Notes under the pieces: generated by a model | Databases searched by the model: none | Told to the model about the DNA's origin: nothing | The model's input: only the letters and a program-made list of their open reading frames with translations | Position numbers and translations under genes: made by a program | From: Pelecanus crispus | Taxonomy: Eukaryota > Chordata > Aves > Pelecaniformes > Pelecanidae | Direction: 5' to 3' | Assembly (NCBI RefSeq): GCF_030463565.1 | Contig: NC_134676.1 | Location: 24,408,728 to 24,472,727, forward strand | DNA: 64,000 bases | Part shown: positions 28,201 to 40,834 of the stretch, one piece after another | How the letters are laid out: each line of letters starts with the position of its first letter | How positions within the stretch are numbered: the first letter of the stretch is position 1

Positions 28201-30475
28201 TCTGTCTCAAATCTTGCAGAAACATTATGCTGAAGTAGTTTCCTGATTGCAGGAAGAAGTAATTCCTGGTTTTCAGTACTCTGCCTTCAGTGATTGATTA
28301 ATCCTGCACCCTAATAATGTTTGTGATATTACCCGTAATATTCCTCAATACAGAATAAATATAAGCTTCTTGGAGTCAGTGAACTGTTCTTGATCATGGA
28401 GATTGGACAAATACAGATTAGTGTTAGGTAGCTGTATTGGATAGCGGAGGCGAGGATTCAGAAATTTAAAAGTTTGCCGAGAAAAGCTTGTTCTGAAACA
28501 GTACCTGCAAGTACATGGCAGTCAAATGACATCTTTAGACTAGCAAAAGACGTTGGACTCTGAACGTACTTGCTACCTACCTATCTGTCCAACAGCCTGT
28601 CCAACAACCAGTTTAACTGTTGGGTTTTACAGAGATGACTGCTGGAAACAAATTTGCCTCAGGTATAATAGCAAGTTTGTAGCATGAAGGGAACACGAAG
28701 GTAGAGCATACCCTTAGGAATGGTACACTCTCTGCCCAAGCTTGCATGACGTTTTATCGTGTTTTCAGAGACGCTTGTGTAGGCATTCTGTAAGCTGCTG
28801 GCTTTGCATGTGGACAGTCAATGTGCTGTGTTTGTGGTTGTTCTGCCTTTCAGGGCAGTAGCAGTAGTATTGTAGCCAAATGGGTTATCTTAATTCAGAA
28901 GAGGGCTTTATTGGATGCGTTTTTAGCAGTTGGGAGCCATAGGCTTGGCAGACACTGCTTAGTACCACAAGTAACATCAATTTCTAGACTTACTGTTTTC
29001 CAAATAATTGTCTGATATCCTCTGGCATGAAAATCAAAGGCATGGTATTGTTTGTAATAAATAAGATGTTATTAACATTGAGGTCTAATGAGATAAAGTA
29101 AGATAAACATCAAGTTTCATTGTCTGGAATAGTGACTTTTTTAATAAGTGTACTGGAGGTGATTGATAATATTCACATGGGACTTCACCACTCATTGTAA
29201 TCCAAGTGTGTGTTGATCAGAGCAGGCAGAGATGTGGGAGGTGCAAATATCGTTCAAATATCAAACAAAAAGTTGGATCCACCATATATAACTTGAAGGG
29301 TAATGTCTACTAACTTATCAGAGGGCCAAGGAACAGCTGATATCTGTCAGAATTGTTCATCTCATCAGATAGCTAAATGTGCTAATAGAATAATGGAACT
29401 TCGAAAAATATTTTTTCAGAGTACTGTCTTTTAACATGTATGACTTTTTCTACAAATCTGTATTCATTTGTATTGGTTCTGTTTCTTTTAATACAAATCC
29501 ATTTGTGAAATCAGAAGTTTGCACATCTGTTTCAGAGAAACAATATGCAAACAATAGACACCTTCTCAAATTCATGGCACTGAGATCCAATACCACTTCT
29601 AAATGCAATCATACTTGGAGTGCTCAAATGGTAAAGTTAATTTTAGTCATTTCAGTATGCATTTGAACCTTTTGTGTGTGTTTTAAAAAATAGTTTGAGA
29701 CACTTTCCAGTTTTGTATTAGATAGGAAACCTCAGGAAAAAGAATTTCCCACTCATTCTGGCAAGTTGTTAGAGAAATTCCACAGGTCTGGTTTTTTTAT
29801 TAGAAAGCTTAAACCTAAATTTCAAAGTATAGAACAGCTGTTTACATGAAGGAATGTATACAGATAGAAGTGTTTGCCGTCATTGCAATAGTAATCCAAT
29901 TTATCAGTATTACATCGAGTTTGTAAAATGACAGTGGCTTGAGGTGATCACTTGAAGGCTTCGGAGTAAATGCTCCTCTGCTGGTTTGGTAATTAAAAAT
30001 CTTGGGTTTATATTTGTTTTCATCCTGTAGGTGGAGCTCGGGTGCTACACATTTCTGGTTATCAGCTTTTAAATTTCACTGCTTCTTGTTTAAAAGACAT
30101 GCAGTGTGGAAGCAGAGTACAGTTGACTGTACAATTTCAGTTGTGTCCTTATAATGGATGTGCTATTAAATAGCAATATGAAATAGGTGTCTAGAATAGC
30201 TAAACTACTGAGGAAGAAAAGCTGACACTTCTTTTTGAGTAGTTCATCACTTAAATTTAACTCTGTGTTTGTATTTCCTGTTGTATATTTTTCTCCTAAT
30301 AATCCTATGAATTGTGGTTGAACTAAGTAATCGCATTTCTTTTGGCTTATAAGCCATCACTGACTATTATAAGGAGATGAATACTAATAGCAGTAGTTAC
30401 TGTTAACTGCTATTGTAACTATAAGTAGCTATATTGCCACTCCTTTGCATTCCTAGTTTTTCTTATATGCATGGA
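25244..30475 (+). other. CWC27 intron 10, first part
   Basis: About 5.2 kb of AT-rich intron. No exon matching the next CWC27 segment (human continues SEELRKEARQLKRE), no repeat family and no RNA gene were recognised. Small ORFs have no known similarity. Confidence 0.7.
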
Positions 30476-32780
30476 CTACCATGGACTTCTAGAGGGCAGA
30501 CTTTGGCCTTTTCAGGACGCTGGTCGGGAAGGTGCTGGGGGAGACAGTCCTGAAAGGCAAAGGGTCCAGGAAGGCTGGGCATTCTTTAAGAAAGAAATCT
30601 TAAAGGTGCAGGAGCACGCTGTCACCATGTGCCATAAGACGAACCGGCGGGGAAGATGACCTGCCTGGCGGAGCTTTTGCTGGGACTCAGGGAAAAAAAG
30701 GAGAGCTTACCACCTTTGGTAGAAGGGGCAGGCAACTCAAGAAGAGTACAGGGATCTTGTCAGGTCATGCAGAGAGGAAATTAGAAAAACAAAAGCCCAG
30801 CTAGAACTCAATCTGGCCACTGTTGTAAAAGGTAATAAAAAATGTTTTTATAAGTACATCAAAAACAAAAAGAGAGCCAAGGAGAATCTCCATCCTTTGT
30901 TGGATGTTGGGGGGAACATTGTCACCAAGGATAAGGAAAAGGCTGAGGTACTTAATGCATTCTTTGCCTCTGTTTTTAGTAGCCAGACCAGTTATCCCCA
31001 GGCTACTCAGCCCCCTGAGCTGGAAGACGGGACGGGGAGCAGAATGAAGCCCCCATAATCCAGGAGGAAGCAGTTAATGACCTGCTATGCCACCTGGATG
31101 CACACAAGTCTATGGGGCCGGATGGGATCCACCTGAGAGTGTTGAGGGAGCTGGCAGAGGAGCTTACCAAGCCACTCTCCATCATCTATCAGCAGTCCTG
31201 GTTAACAGGGGAGGTCCCAGATGACTGGAGGCTTGCCAATGTGACGCCCATCTACAAGACGCATGGGAAAGAGGAGCCGGGGAACTATGGGCCTGTCAGC
31301 CTGACCTCGGTGCCAGGAAAGATTATGGAGTGGTTTGAGTGCGCTCAACAGGCATGTGCAGGCCAACCAGGGGATCGGGCCCAGCCAGCATGGGTTCATG
31401 AAAGGCAGGTCCTGCTTGACCAACATGATCTCCTTCTATGACCTGGTGACCTGCCTGGTGGATGAGGGAAAGGCTGTGGTTGTCATCTACCTGGACTTCA
31501 GTAAAGCCTTTGACACCATCTCCCACAGCATTCTTCTAAGGAAGCTGGCAGCTCATGGCTTGGACAGGCATACTCTTCACTGGGTAAAAAACTGGGTGGA
31601 TGGCCGAGCCCAGAGAGTTGTGGTGAATGGAGTTAAATCCAGTTGGTGACCGGTCACAAGCAGCATTCCCCAGGGCTCTGTTTTGGGGCCAGCCTTGTTT
31701 AATATCTTTATCAATGATCTGGATGAGGGGATTGAGTGCGCCCTCAGTAAGTTTGCAGATGACACCAAGCTGGGTGGGAGTGTTGATCTGCTTGAAGGTA
31801 CGATGGCCCTGCAGAGGGACCTGGACAGGCTGGATCGATGGGCCCAGGCCAACTGTATGAGGTTCAACAAGGCCAAGTGCCGGGTCCTGCACTTGGGTCA
31901 CAACAACCCCATGCAACGCTACAGGCTTGGGGAAGAGTGGCTGCAAAGCTGCCTGGTGGAAAAGGACCTGGGGGTGTTGGTTGACAGCCAGCTGAGTATG
32001 AGCCAGCAGTGTGCCCAGGTGGCCAAGAAGGCCAACAGCATCCTGGCTTGTATCAGGAGTAGTGTGGCCAGCAGGACTAGGGGAGTTATTGTCCACCTGT
32101 ACTCAGCACTGGTGAGGCCACACCTGGAATACTGTGTCCAGTTTTGGGCCCCTCAATACAAGAAGGACATTGAGGTGCTGGTCCAGCGTGTTCAGAGAAG
32201 GGCAACAAAGCTGGTGAAGGGTCTAGAGCACAAGTCTTATGAGGAGCGGCTGAGGGAACTGGAGTTGTTTAGCCTGGAGAAGAGGAGGCTGAGGGGAGAC
32301 CTTATTGCTCTCTACAGCTACCATAAAAGAGGTTGTAGTGAGGTGGGTGTTGGTCTTTTCTCCCAAGTAGCTAGCGATAGGGCAAGAGGAAATGGGCTCA
32401 AGCTGCGCCAGGGAAGGTTTAGGTTGGATATTAGGAGAAATTTCTTCACGGCAAGGGTAGTCAAGCATTGGAACAGGCTGCCCAGAGAGGTGGTGGACTC
32501 ACCATCCCTGGAAGCATTCAAAAAACGGGCACTTTGGGACATGGTTTAGTGGGCACGATGGTGTTGGGTTGATGATCTTAGCGGTCCTTTCCAACCTTAA
32601 TGATTCCTATTTTTTACTTTCCTTATAAAATAATCCAGCCACCAAGCCAGGAAACATGAAATTGCTTGTCAACCCTTAACTGGTTTAGTGATGGACTTGG
32701 TAGTGTTAGGTTAATGGTTGGACTGGATGATCTTAAAGATCTTTTCCAACCTAAACGATTCTGTGGTTCTATGATTCTAT
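30476..32780 (+). mobile_element. Long CR1 retrotransposon with a compound 3' end
   Basis: About 2.3 kb of plus-strand CR1. It begins in the ORF2 linker between endonuclease and RT. RT segments follow in broken frames: MGPDGIHLRVLREL (from 31112), SQHGFMKGRSCL and YLDFSKAFDTISH (31335-31649), and FADDTKL (31752-31772), whose Asp-Asp is the RT catalytic pair. A 288-residue open stretch runs 31683-32549. A normal CR1 3' end (to about 32609) is followed by about 75 bases of non-CR1 linker and a second CR1 3' end (about 32685-32780) with an ATTCTATG-type tail. A frameshift near 31330-31340 splits the RT, so the copy cannot encode a working enzyme. Confidence 0.93.
31034..31711 (+). repeat. Inverted-repeat arm, 678 bases identical to 40147-40824
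   Basis: Line-by-line comparison with the reverse complement of 40147-40824 shows no mismatch or gap. The identity stops abruptly at 31712 (C here, T in the other copy). Confidence 0.93.
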
Positions 32781-33599
32781 GTTACTTGACATGGGTAAAA
32801 TAAATCATCTCATGAAGCTTTAGACATCTACTCTGTGTATATATAAGAAATTACTTGCTTCATCCTCAAAGCAGAAGTCTGTAACACTTTTTAAGCTGTA
32901 ATTCCTCAGACTTCTTTTTCTCCATGTGTTTAAAAGACAAGATGAAATAGCTAGTTTACTTACAGATATCTGCACTTGGTCATATGAGTTGCATCCCCAC
33001 TGTCATTTTGTCGTCTAGGCACAATAGTAATAAAAGTAGTTTATAATGCTAGGCACACATGCTCAAGTTCATGCTAAGTCCATTTCAGACCATGCAGTAA
33101 AAATTGCATGTAGTTAAGAGACCATAACAGTTTTTTAGCATCAGAATAAACATTGACACACGGAGCATGCAAGATTGCTTTCCTAAAGTGCTCTCATAGT
33201 ACTGTGGTGTAGAACAGCCAAAGGTAATTTCATGTGTGATCCCATGGAAATCTTTTAAAAGAACTTTAAATCAAAACTTCTTTTTCTCTTTGTAGATCTG
33301 CAATTGAATGAAGAGTTGGATATTTTTTGTTCATAAATTAGTAATACATGGTAGAATATTTTGTTCTAAATGCATTTATTGTGCACTTGCTACCTTATAC
33401 CTATAAGGCAGGCATTATAATGAAAAGAAGTAAAAATAATTTTGGAGACACATAATTCTACAGTGGAAGAATTCTTGTCATTCTTGTAATTGTTGAAAAT
33501 CTGTAACTTTGTTATCTATAACAGTTACATTTCTGTGTATCCGTGGAATGCATTCAAAGGGGCTGAGACTGATATCATACAAATCTGCTGTATATAATC
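32781..33599 (+). other. CWC27 intron 10, unannotated segment
   Basis: AT-rich sequence with no recognised repeat, exon or RNA gene. Confidence 0.7.
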
Positions 33600-33950
33600 T
33601 TCATTGCAGGGTGGCTGATGTCATTGTAAGGCTTCTGTCTGTAATCTTTGAAACACTGTGGAAATCCTCTGACTGGAGGATTGTGCAGATGTTGCTCCCA
33701 TTTTCAAAAAAGGCAATCATCATAAGGATGATCCAGTTAGCCTCACTTTGGTCCTTGGGCAAATCATGGGGTAGGTCGTCTTGGAAGTTATTCTTGGGCA
33801 CGTGAAGGAGAAAAAGGTGGTTGGAAATAGTCAGCATGGATTTAGCAAAGGCAAGATGAGGGGAGAGCAGTGGATATCATCTGGTTTGAGCATAAGGCTA
33901 GAGTGGATGAGTTTCTGAGGTTCCTTGCGACCTGACTGATTCTGTGATCC
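33600..33950 (+). mobile_element. Old CR1 fragment with an internal deletion
   Basis: The plus strand follows the CR1 RT N-terminal region: GACTGGAGGATTGTGCAGAT, CATTTTCAAAAAAGGCAA, TTGGGCACGTGAAGGAGAAA and TAGTCAGCATGGATTTAGCA. After about 33880 it jumps to a CR1 3' terminus (GAGGTTCCTTGCGACCTGAC, then TGATTCTGTGAT). The rest of ORF2, about 1 kb, is missing. It is more diverged than the other CR1 copies here. Confidence 0.78.
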
Positions 33951-34879
33951 ATTTGTTTTGTTTTGTGTTTAAGTTTTTTAGATTCCTCCCTCCCTTAGAC
34001 TCTGATGAAGTCTGGAATAACAAGTCCAGCAGCTCTTCAGTTGTTTGGGGTTTTTTTTAATAGTTTTTAAGTTACATGTATGTGTATTTAGGTATTTTAT
34101 TTATGCTTCTACTTACTTAAACTTAATCCAGTATTTCATCTGGTGTTCAGGAAGCTACTTTTGTACTTTTTTGTGAATGTTTGTTTGTAAGTAGTGGCAA
34201 TGTGATATGAATACCATATGCTTAGAGCTACTTACTTTGGAATGTGAAGTTCCTCTATTTCGGTGATAGTCTCTCTTCACAATAATTACTATTTCCACTT
34301 TATTAACTATATTTTTAATTCTACTAACATTTTCTTAAACCAGGTATAACTGTTGTGATCAGGCCTTGTCCAACAATACAGCTTGTCTCCTTGCTTTTCA
34401 GTTTAGCACCAGGAAATATAAATTGTATCTTAATAAGATTGGCCTTTGAGTTCTTGAGTACAAACTCTCTTTGCAACTGACTTTGAACTTCACTATACCT
34501 AAAGAACTGCTGCTCTTTTCATACAGCAAATTCAGGTATTCTGTTAATTGTGTTTTAAGCTAAAGGAGACCATTAGATAAACTAGGTGTATCTCATGCCA
34601 TAATTTACTGCCAGTTCCCCCTGTATTGAGCTCACTGTTTGGCTACAGCTGAATAGGAGAGGCATTGAAACATAATTTGTAGATATCAAGAGAGTGTAGT
34701 TTGGTCCATATTTAGTCAGTGAGTGTAATCTATTCCAGTATTTAGATACCTTACCCCTAACAGTACCTTATTCAGTTTAACATTTTAATTTGTCTGGGTT
34801 CAGCTTGTAGCCAATTAATTTTTTGGCTATGCCTTTTTCTGAAGTTCACTGCAGTATGCTGTATTTTCTATTACTTCAA

Positions 34880-35330
34880 CTACTTAAATTCTAATTGAGT
34901 GCTTTCTGTCTTTTTGATAAGCTGTACCCATTGAGTTCTTTCAGCCTTTCACAGTAAGACATTTTCTCCAGCCCTCAAATCACTTTATGGCTTTTTTTGT
35001 TCCTTCTCCAATTTTTCAACATTCTTTAAAGAGCTTTGATCAGTAATCTCTTATTAGCCTTACTAGTGCTGTATACAGAGAGAAACAACTTTTCTTTCTT
35101 ACTTCCACCTCCTTATTTATTCATACAGTGCCCACAGCCCTTCTTACTGATACTCCACTGAGATTGCTTATGTTGCTAGGGCTTCCCAGATTATTTTCAG
35201 TCATCACTCTCCAAGTTTCCCATTTTGCACATTTACTGTTTTTCACTTCTGGGATTTAGGCAATTAGTTGTCTTCAGCTTTTGTTTTATTTAGCAAGCCC
35301 AGGTTGCCCAGCAGTCCTGATAGGAGACTT
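34880..35330 (-). mobile_element. Possible ancient CR1/L3-like fragment
   Basis: Plus-strand words such as TTCTTTCAGCCTTTCACAGT, TTTTCTCCAGCCCTCAAATC and CCTTCTCCAATTTTTCAACA look like a heavily decayed minus-strand CR1 of the old reptile type. Edges are vague and similarity is patchy. Confidence 0.45.
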
Positions 35331-38300
35331 TCCAACTGTGACAGTTTGTGTGATTCACTAGTAGTGGGTTTAGTACTGAGTTCCCTGGAGTGAATAGATA
35401 TATTTCCAGTCAATGTTTAATGTCTCATTGGCAACTATTTTAAGCAATAACTTTGTAACCTAATTCTTACTTAATGAAGATGTTCTTTTGGCCTGTTTTG
35501 TGGTGCTGATTTTTTTTAAGGATTTCCTTACTTGAAAGTACTGGGAAGCAAGTTTTCCTGATTTCATATAATAAGAGGGGTTATTTGGGTTGACTGTAAA
35601 ATTAGACAAGTTAGCAACCAGTCAGGAACTCGTATTGAATTCTACTAAGAAACTCTCCGATAGCATTATGTCAGAAACGATATGCTACTCTGAAACCTTT
35701 TTGGTTTTGACTAGTATGCTTTTTCTGTGGGAAAATTTTATTGGATTACTGTGCCCTAGCTTGATTCAAGAAGTGCTTTTTGTGTGTATGTAATCCAGTA
35801 CCAGATATTTTTAAAAAAGAGACATTGCCAATAGAATTGATGTAAAATTAATCTAACTGTTGAGATGAGCACATGTAAACTGATTAGTTTTGATTTTTGG
35901 ACATGTAATGAAACTAATAACTTTAGCTGCAGCTCATTATAATATAGACAAACCTATTGTCCTCTTATCATGACCTCTTAACTTTGGATCCAAAAGTCTT
36001 TGCTGAAGTCCATAAAGTGCCAGGTTTTAGAATAATGGAAAACATGTTAGGTGTTAAAAGAGTAAGAGGGGAAAAAAACCCACAACCCAAAACTGTAAAG
36101 TGGAACTTAACAGAGATTAAAATCTATCACTAGATATGCTGTACTACTACAAAAGATTATTGCATGAGATTGCCTTGACATATGCAGTCTCTCCTGTTCT
36201 TGTATTTTTTTATATTATGGTACCTTCAGATCTTTGTTACTATGGTGCCTACATTTTTAATTTAATTTTCTTAGAACTTTTGAATTCTTACGTAAGTGTT
36301 AAGAGTAATGCTTGTGTTTCATCCAACAGTGGAAGCTTAATTGTAAATATTTGTATTTTATTCAAAATCACTCATTCCATACTTCAAAAAAGACATGTTC
36401 ACAGTGTGATTATTATGCTCCATTTGTATGGGTATTCTTTTAAAACTAGGAACCATCAATAGTTATAAACCAGCAAACCAGTTTATCTTGTTTCATTTTA
36501 ACTTCCTTGAAGTGAGCCATTTTTTGCTCCACCCCAAAATAAGTGTCAAAAGCTATTTTAAACAATTTAATAGATTAAATTGAGACATTTCAATTTTATG
36601 CAAAAGTAAATCACATACTGAAATAGAACAATCACTAAGTGAGTGGTGATGTGAAATTAGACTTTTTTCTATCTCTGCTTTGCTAGGTAGAGCCTATTTG
36701 AAGTACATTGTCTTGATTTGAAAACAAAGTGGGTAATGATTACATAACATGATGAAGTTTTTTATATATATATATATCTCTGTGCAATATACTGCTATAA
36801 AACAGCAGCTATAGAGTTATACCACTTTTTGTTTGACTTCATTGTGCTCTATGTAGCCTGTATTTCAAATAGGATGGTAACTAGAGATCTGTAATCCTTT
36901 TTTGGGGTGGGGGGAGAAAGTATTTTATGATCAAATAACCCCTCAACTTTCCTTCTGTACACTTCCAATTTGTTTTTCAGTGCTTCCTTGTATTAAGATA
37001 CTCTGTGCTGTGCTTTGCAAAACTATATTAAACATAAAACATCCACTGAATAGTCTCTAGTATTCCTCACCCTGCCCTCTGAGTTCTGGGTTTTACCTAT
37101 AATGTAATCAGCATAACATTTTGGAAATTTTGCTGGGTACTTAGCTAGAGTTTACTATTGGCATCCCCAGAGCTCCATCTATATAATATTAGGGTGGAAA
37201 CTAGATACTGAGAGGCCACCTATACATTCTTGGCCGTATAGCTCTTGTGGCTCACAAGAGGCTGAAAAGTGTTATGGGAGAATCCTATACACTGAAATTT
37301 TTGCAACTGGAGGTCCAGGTAGTTATGTGTTGTCTTCTGTAATCTCACCTCCTTTTATGTAATTTTGGCACATAATATGCTGACAGAAAGGTCTGAAATT
37401 ATTGTCTGAAAAACAGAGCCTATAAACTTCCCAAGGAAGCTCTTCAGAACTGCCCTGCAGTTTTTCTCAAGTAGGATGCAGCACCTATTTAATAATCCAT
37501 AAAATTCTAACCAATATTTCTGGAAAAGTATAAAAGCTCATATAATGCTGAATTTCAAGGGAGAATGTAAGCAGCAAATCTTTCTTACTAGTCCTGTTTC
37601 AAAGCAGAGTATCAAAATGTGTCTCTCAAATCCTAACCTTTAGTGGCTTTTATTACACTAAACATACTTAGGACTGTTCAAAGGGTTTTACTGGTTGTTC
37701 TTCAGTAGTTAATAGATTTGGATTTCTATTTCTGTTCTTTCACTCTTGGCTTGAAATGTCATTTGAAAAGTTCTTTGGAGAAGCAGTACCACTCTGATGG
37801 AAAGTACTAGGCATATGAAATATGCTGATACACATACAGAGCAGTATGGCAGTATTTCAGTCTTCCTGTTTTTCTGTATTGATTGACCTGTGTCCAAGCA
37901 GAATTTCATTAGGTTAGATTTCATTTGCCTTAGATACAGTACGTCATTTGCCTTAGATACAGTACCTCATGAACACTAGCTGAATTAGACAATTTTGCTT
38001 GTTCATCCTATGAATTCTTGAAGGTATTAATTCAAGCATGTGAACTTGACTGTGAAGGCTTGGCAAGGACATAGAAGATAGAATTTCTGTATTATGGAGG
38101 TAGTACCTACCTAAATATTTTCAGCATACATGAGGACAATGCTCTTTTGCTAGAGGAGCACTTTGCGGGAATCTGAACAAGACTCAGCCTGAATAAAGAG
38201 GTAGAGAGTTTGGAGTGTGAGCAGCGGATTAAGTTATTCCATTAATTAAGAATTGACTTTACAGCATAAGAATACAGAGCTGCCACTTGTGAAGATCAAC

Positions 38301-39069
38301 ACATTTTGCTGGTTTTACTCCATAAAGTGTAGATGCTTCTACACACAGTCCTTGCCACACATACGCCAAACTCAGCTCAAACTGAAACAAATTGTGACAT
38401 GCTTTAACTGGGGCACTGCCTTTGAAGAGTGTAAGGATTATGTCAGAAATTAAGTAGACAAAATAATGGTCTATAAAATATTATACAGCACAATACCTAA
38501 TTGATACTGAAAGTGCACTGTACGGGTTCTGATTTAGGCATGCCTCCTGTGGTTTGCAGGTGGAACTGTCTTGAATCTTGAATACTTTTAAGTCTGTGTT
38601 ACCTGAGAGAACATGTCTGTTGTGCTTTATTGCCACAGCTATGGTAAGCAGATGTGTATGAGCAGGACCTACCTGATAGAAAAGGGAAAACTTTTTTTTT
38701 CCACCTGTGGTGTTGAGAAAAAGCACAGACACAAATTGGTGGGAATTCATTGTCTAGGTATCAAAAAACAGTGGGAATGGTGTAGGTGTAAGCTAAGTCA
38801 ATGTGACTTTCATGAAGAAATCTGAAATAGGAACTTGTTTTGATATGTTCTTTTAAATCAGTGCTTGAGAGAATTAATTCTTTTAAATTCTAGTTTGGTT
38901 GAGTGTGTGTCTGATTAATGTAGTAGCTGTTTTAAGCTTCTGCCTTTTGAAAAGTATAAACACATAAACTTAGACATCTTTGTAATTTATAAACTGAACT
39001 TTTTTTTTTTTTGCATCTGTTTGTGAAGGTATCTTTAGAAATTAAATCCCCAGAAAAAGAATATTACGT
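35331..39069 (+). other. CWC27 intron 10, unannotated segment
   Basis: AT-rich intron with a short (TA)n at 36763-36777 and a 23-base tandem duplication at 37921-37966. No exon or repeat family recognised. Confidence 0.7.
37921..37966. repeat. 23-base tandem duplication
   Basis: TCATTTGCCTTAGATACAGT plus three bases occurs twice back to back (37921-37943, 37944-37966) with one mismatch, at the last base. Confidence 0.9.
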
Positions 39070-40834
39070 CATAGAGTCATAGAATCGTTTAGGTTGGAAA
39101 AGATCTTTAAGATCATCCAGTCCAACCATTAACCTAACATTACCAAGTCCATCACTAAACCAGTTAAGGGTCGACTAGCAATCTCATGTTTCCTGGCTTG
39201 GTGGCTGGATTATTTTATAAGGAAAGTAAAAAATAGGAATCATTAAGATTGGAAAGGACCACTAATATCAGTCCAATCATCAACCCAGCACCATCATGCC
39301 TACTAAACCATGTCCCAAAGTACCACATCTACCTGTTTTTTGAACCTCTCCAGGTATGGTGACTCCACCACCTCTCTGGGCAGCCTGTTCCAATGCTTGA
39401 CAACCCTTTCCGTGAAGAAATTTTTCCTAATATCCAATCTAAACCTCCCCTGGCGCAGCTTGAGCCCATTTCCTCTCGCCCTATTGTTAACTACTTGGGA
39501 GAAGAGACCAATACCCACCTCACTACAACCTCCTTTCAGGTAGTGGTAGAGAGCGATAAAGTCTCCCCTCAGCCTCCTCTTCTCTAGGCTAAACAACCCC
39601 AGTTCCCTCAGCCGCTCCTCATAAGGCCTGTGCTCCAGACCCTTCACCAGCTTCATTGCCCTTCTTTGGACATGCTCCAGCACCTCAATGTCCTTCTTGT
39701 ATTGAGGGGCCCAAAACTGGACACAGTATTCCAGGTGTGGCCTCACCAGCACCGAGTACAGGGGCATGATCACTTCCCTGCTCCTGCTGGCCACACTATT
39801 CCTGATACAAGCCAGGATGCTGTTGGCCTTCTTGGCCACCTGGGCACACTGCTGGCTCATACTCAGCTGGCTGTCAACCAACACCCCCAGGTCCTTTTCC
39901 ACCAGGCAGCTTTCCAGCCACTCTTCCGCAAGCCTGTAGCATTGCATGGGGTTGTTGTGAGCCAAGTGCAGGACCCGGCACCTGGCCTTGTTGAACCTCA
40001 TACAGTTGGCCTTGGCCCATTGATCCAGCCTGTCCAGATCCCTCTGTAGAGCCTTCCTGCCCTTGAGCAGATCAACATTCCCACCCAGTTTGGTGTCATC
40101 TGCAAACTTACTGAGGGCACACTCAATCCCCTCATCCAGATTGTTAATAAAGATATTAAACAAGGCTGGCCCCAAAACAGAGCCCTGGGGAATGCTGCTT
40201 GTGACCGGTCACCAACTGGATTTAACTCCATTCACCACAACTCTCTGGGCTCGGCCATCCACCCAGTTTTTTACCCAGTGAAGAGTATGCCTGTCCAAGC
40301 CATGAGCTGCCAGCTTCCTTAGAAGAATGCTGTGGGAGATGGTGTCAAAGGCTTTACTGAAGTCCAGGTAGATGACAACCACAGCCTTTCCCTCATCCAC
40401 CAGGCAGGTCACCAGGTCATAGAAGGAGATCATGTTGGTCAAGCAGGACCTGCCTTTCATGAACCCATGCTGGCTGGGCCCGATCCCCTGGTTGGCCTGC
40501 ACATGCCTGTTGAGCGCACTCAAACCACTCCATAATCTTTCCTGGCACCGAGGTCAGGCTGACAGGCCCATAGTTCCCCGGCTCCTCTTTCCCATGCGTC
40601 TTGTAGATGGGCGTCACATTGGCAAGCCTCCAGTCATCTGGGACCTCCCCTGTTAACCAGGACTGCTGATAGATGATGGAGAGTGGCTTGGTAAGCTCCT
40701 CTGCCAGCTCCCTCAACACTCTCAGGTGGATCCCATCCGGCCCCATAGACTTGTGTGCATCCAGGTGGCATAGCAGGTCATTAACTGCTTCCTCCTGGAT
40801 TATGGGGGCTTCATTCTGCTCCCCATCCCCCTCA
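39070..40834 (-). mobile_element. CR1 retrotransposon, related to the 30.5-32.8 kb copy
   Basis: A minus-strand CR1 of about 1.76 kb. The open stretch 39303-40175 (290 residues) includes [42 protein letters not shown] and [14 protein letters not shown]. Upstream RT segments (40209-40523, 40417-40746) carry the same frameshift as the plus-strand copy. It shares with that copy the compound 3' end: CR1 terminus, linker (about 39165-39240) and second CR1 terminus at 39070. It is 5'-truncated near 40830, whereas the other copy extends about 560 bases further. Confidence 0.93.
40147..40824 (-). repeat. Inverted-repeat arm, 678 bases identical to 31034-31711
   Basis: The reverse complement matches 31034-31711 at every base. 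The upper edge coincides with the end of CR1 homology; at the lower edge (40146) the copies start to differ. Confidence 0.93.
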
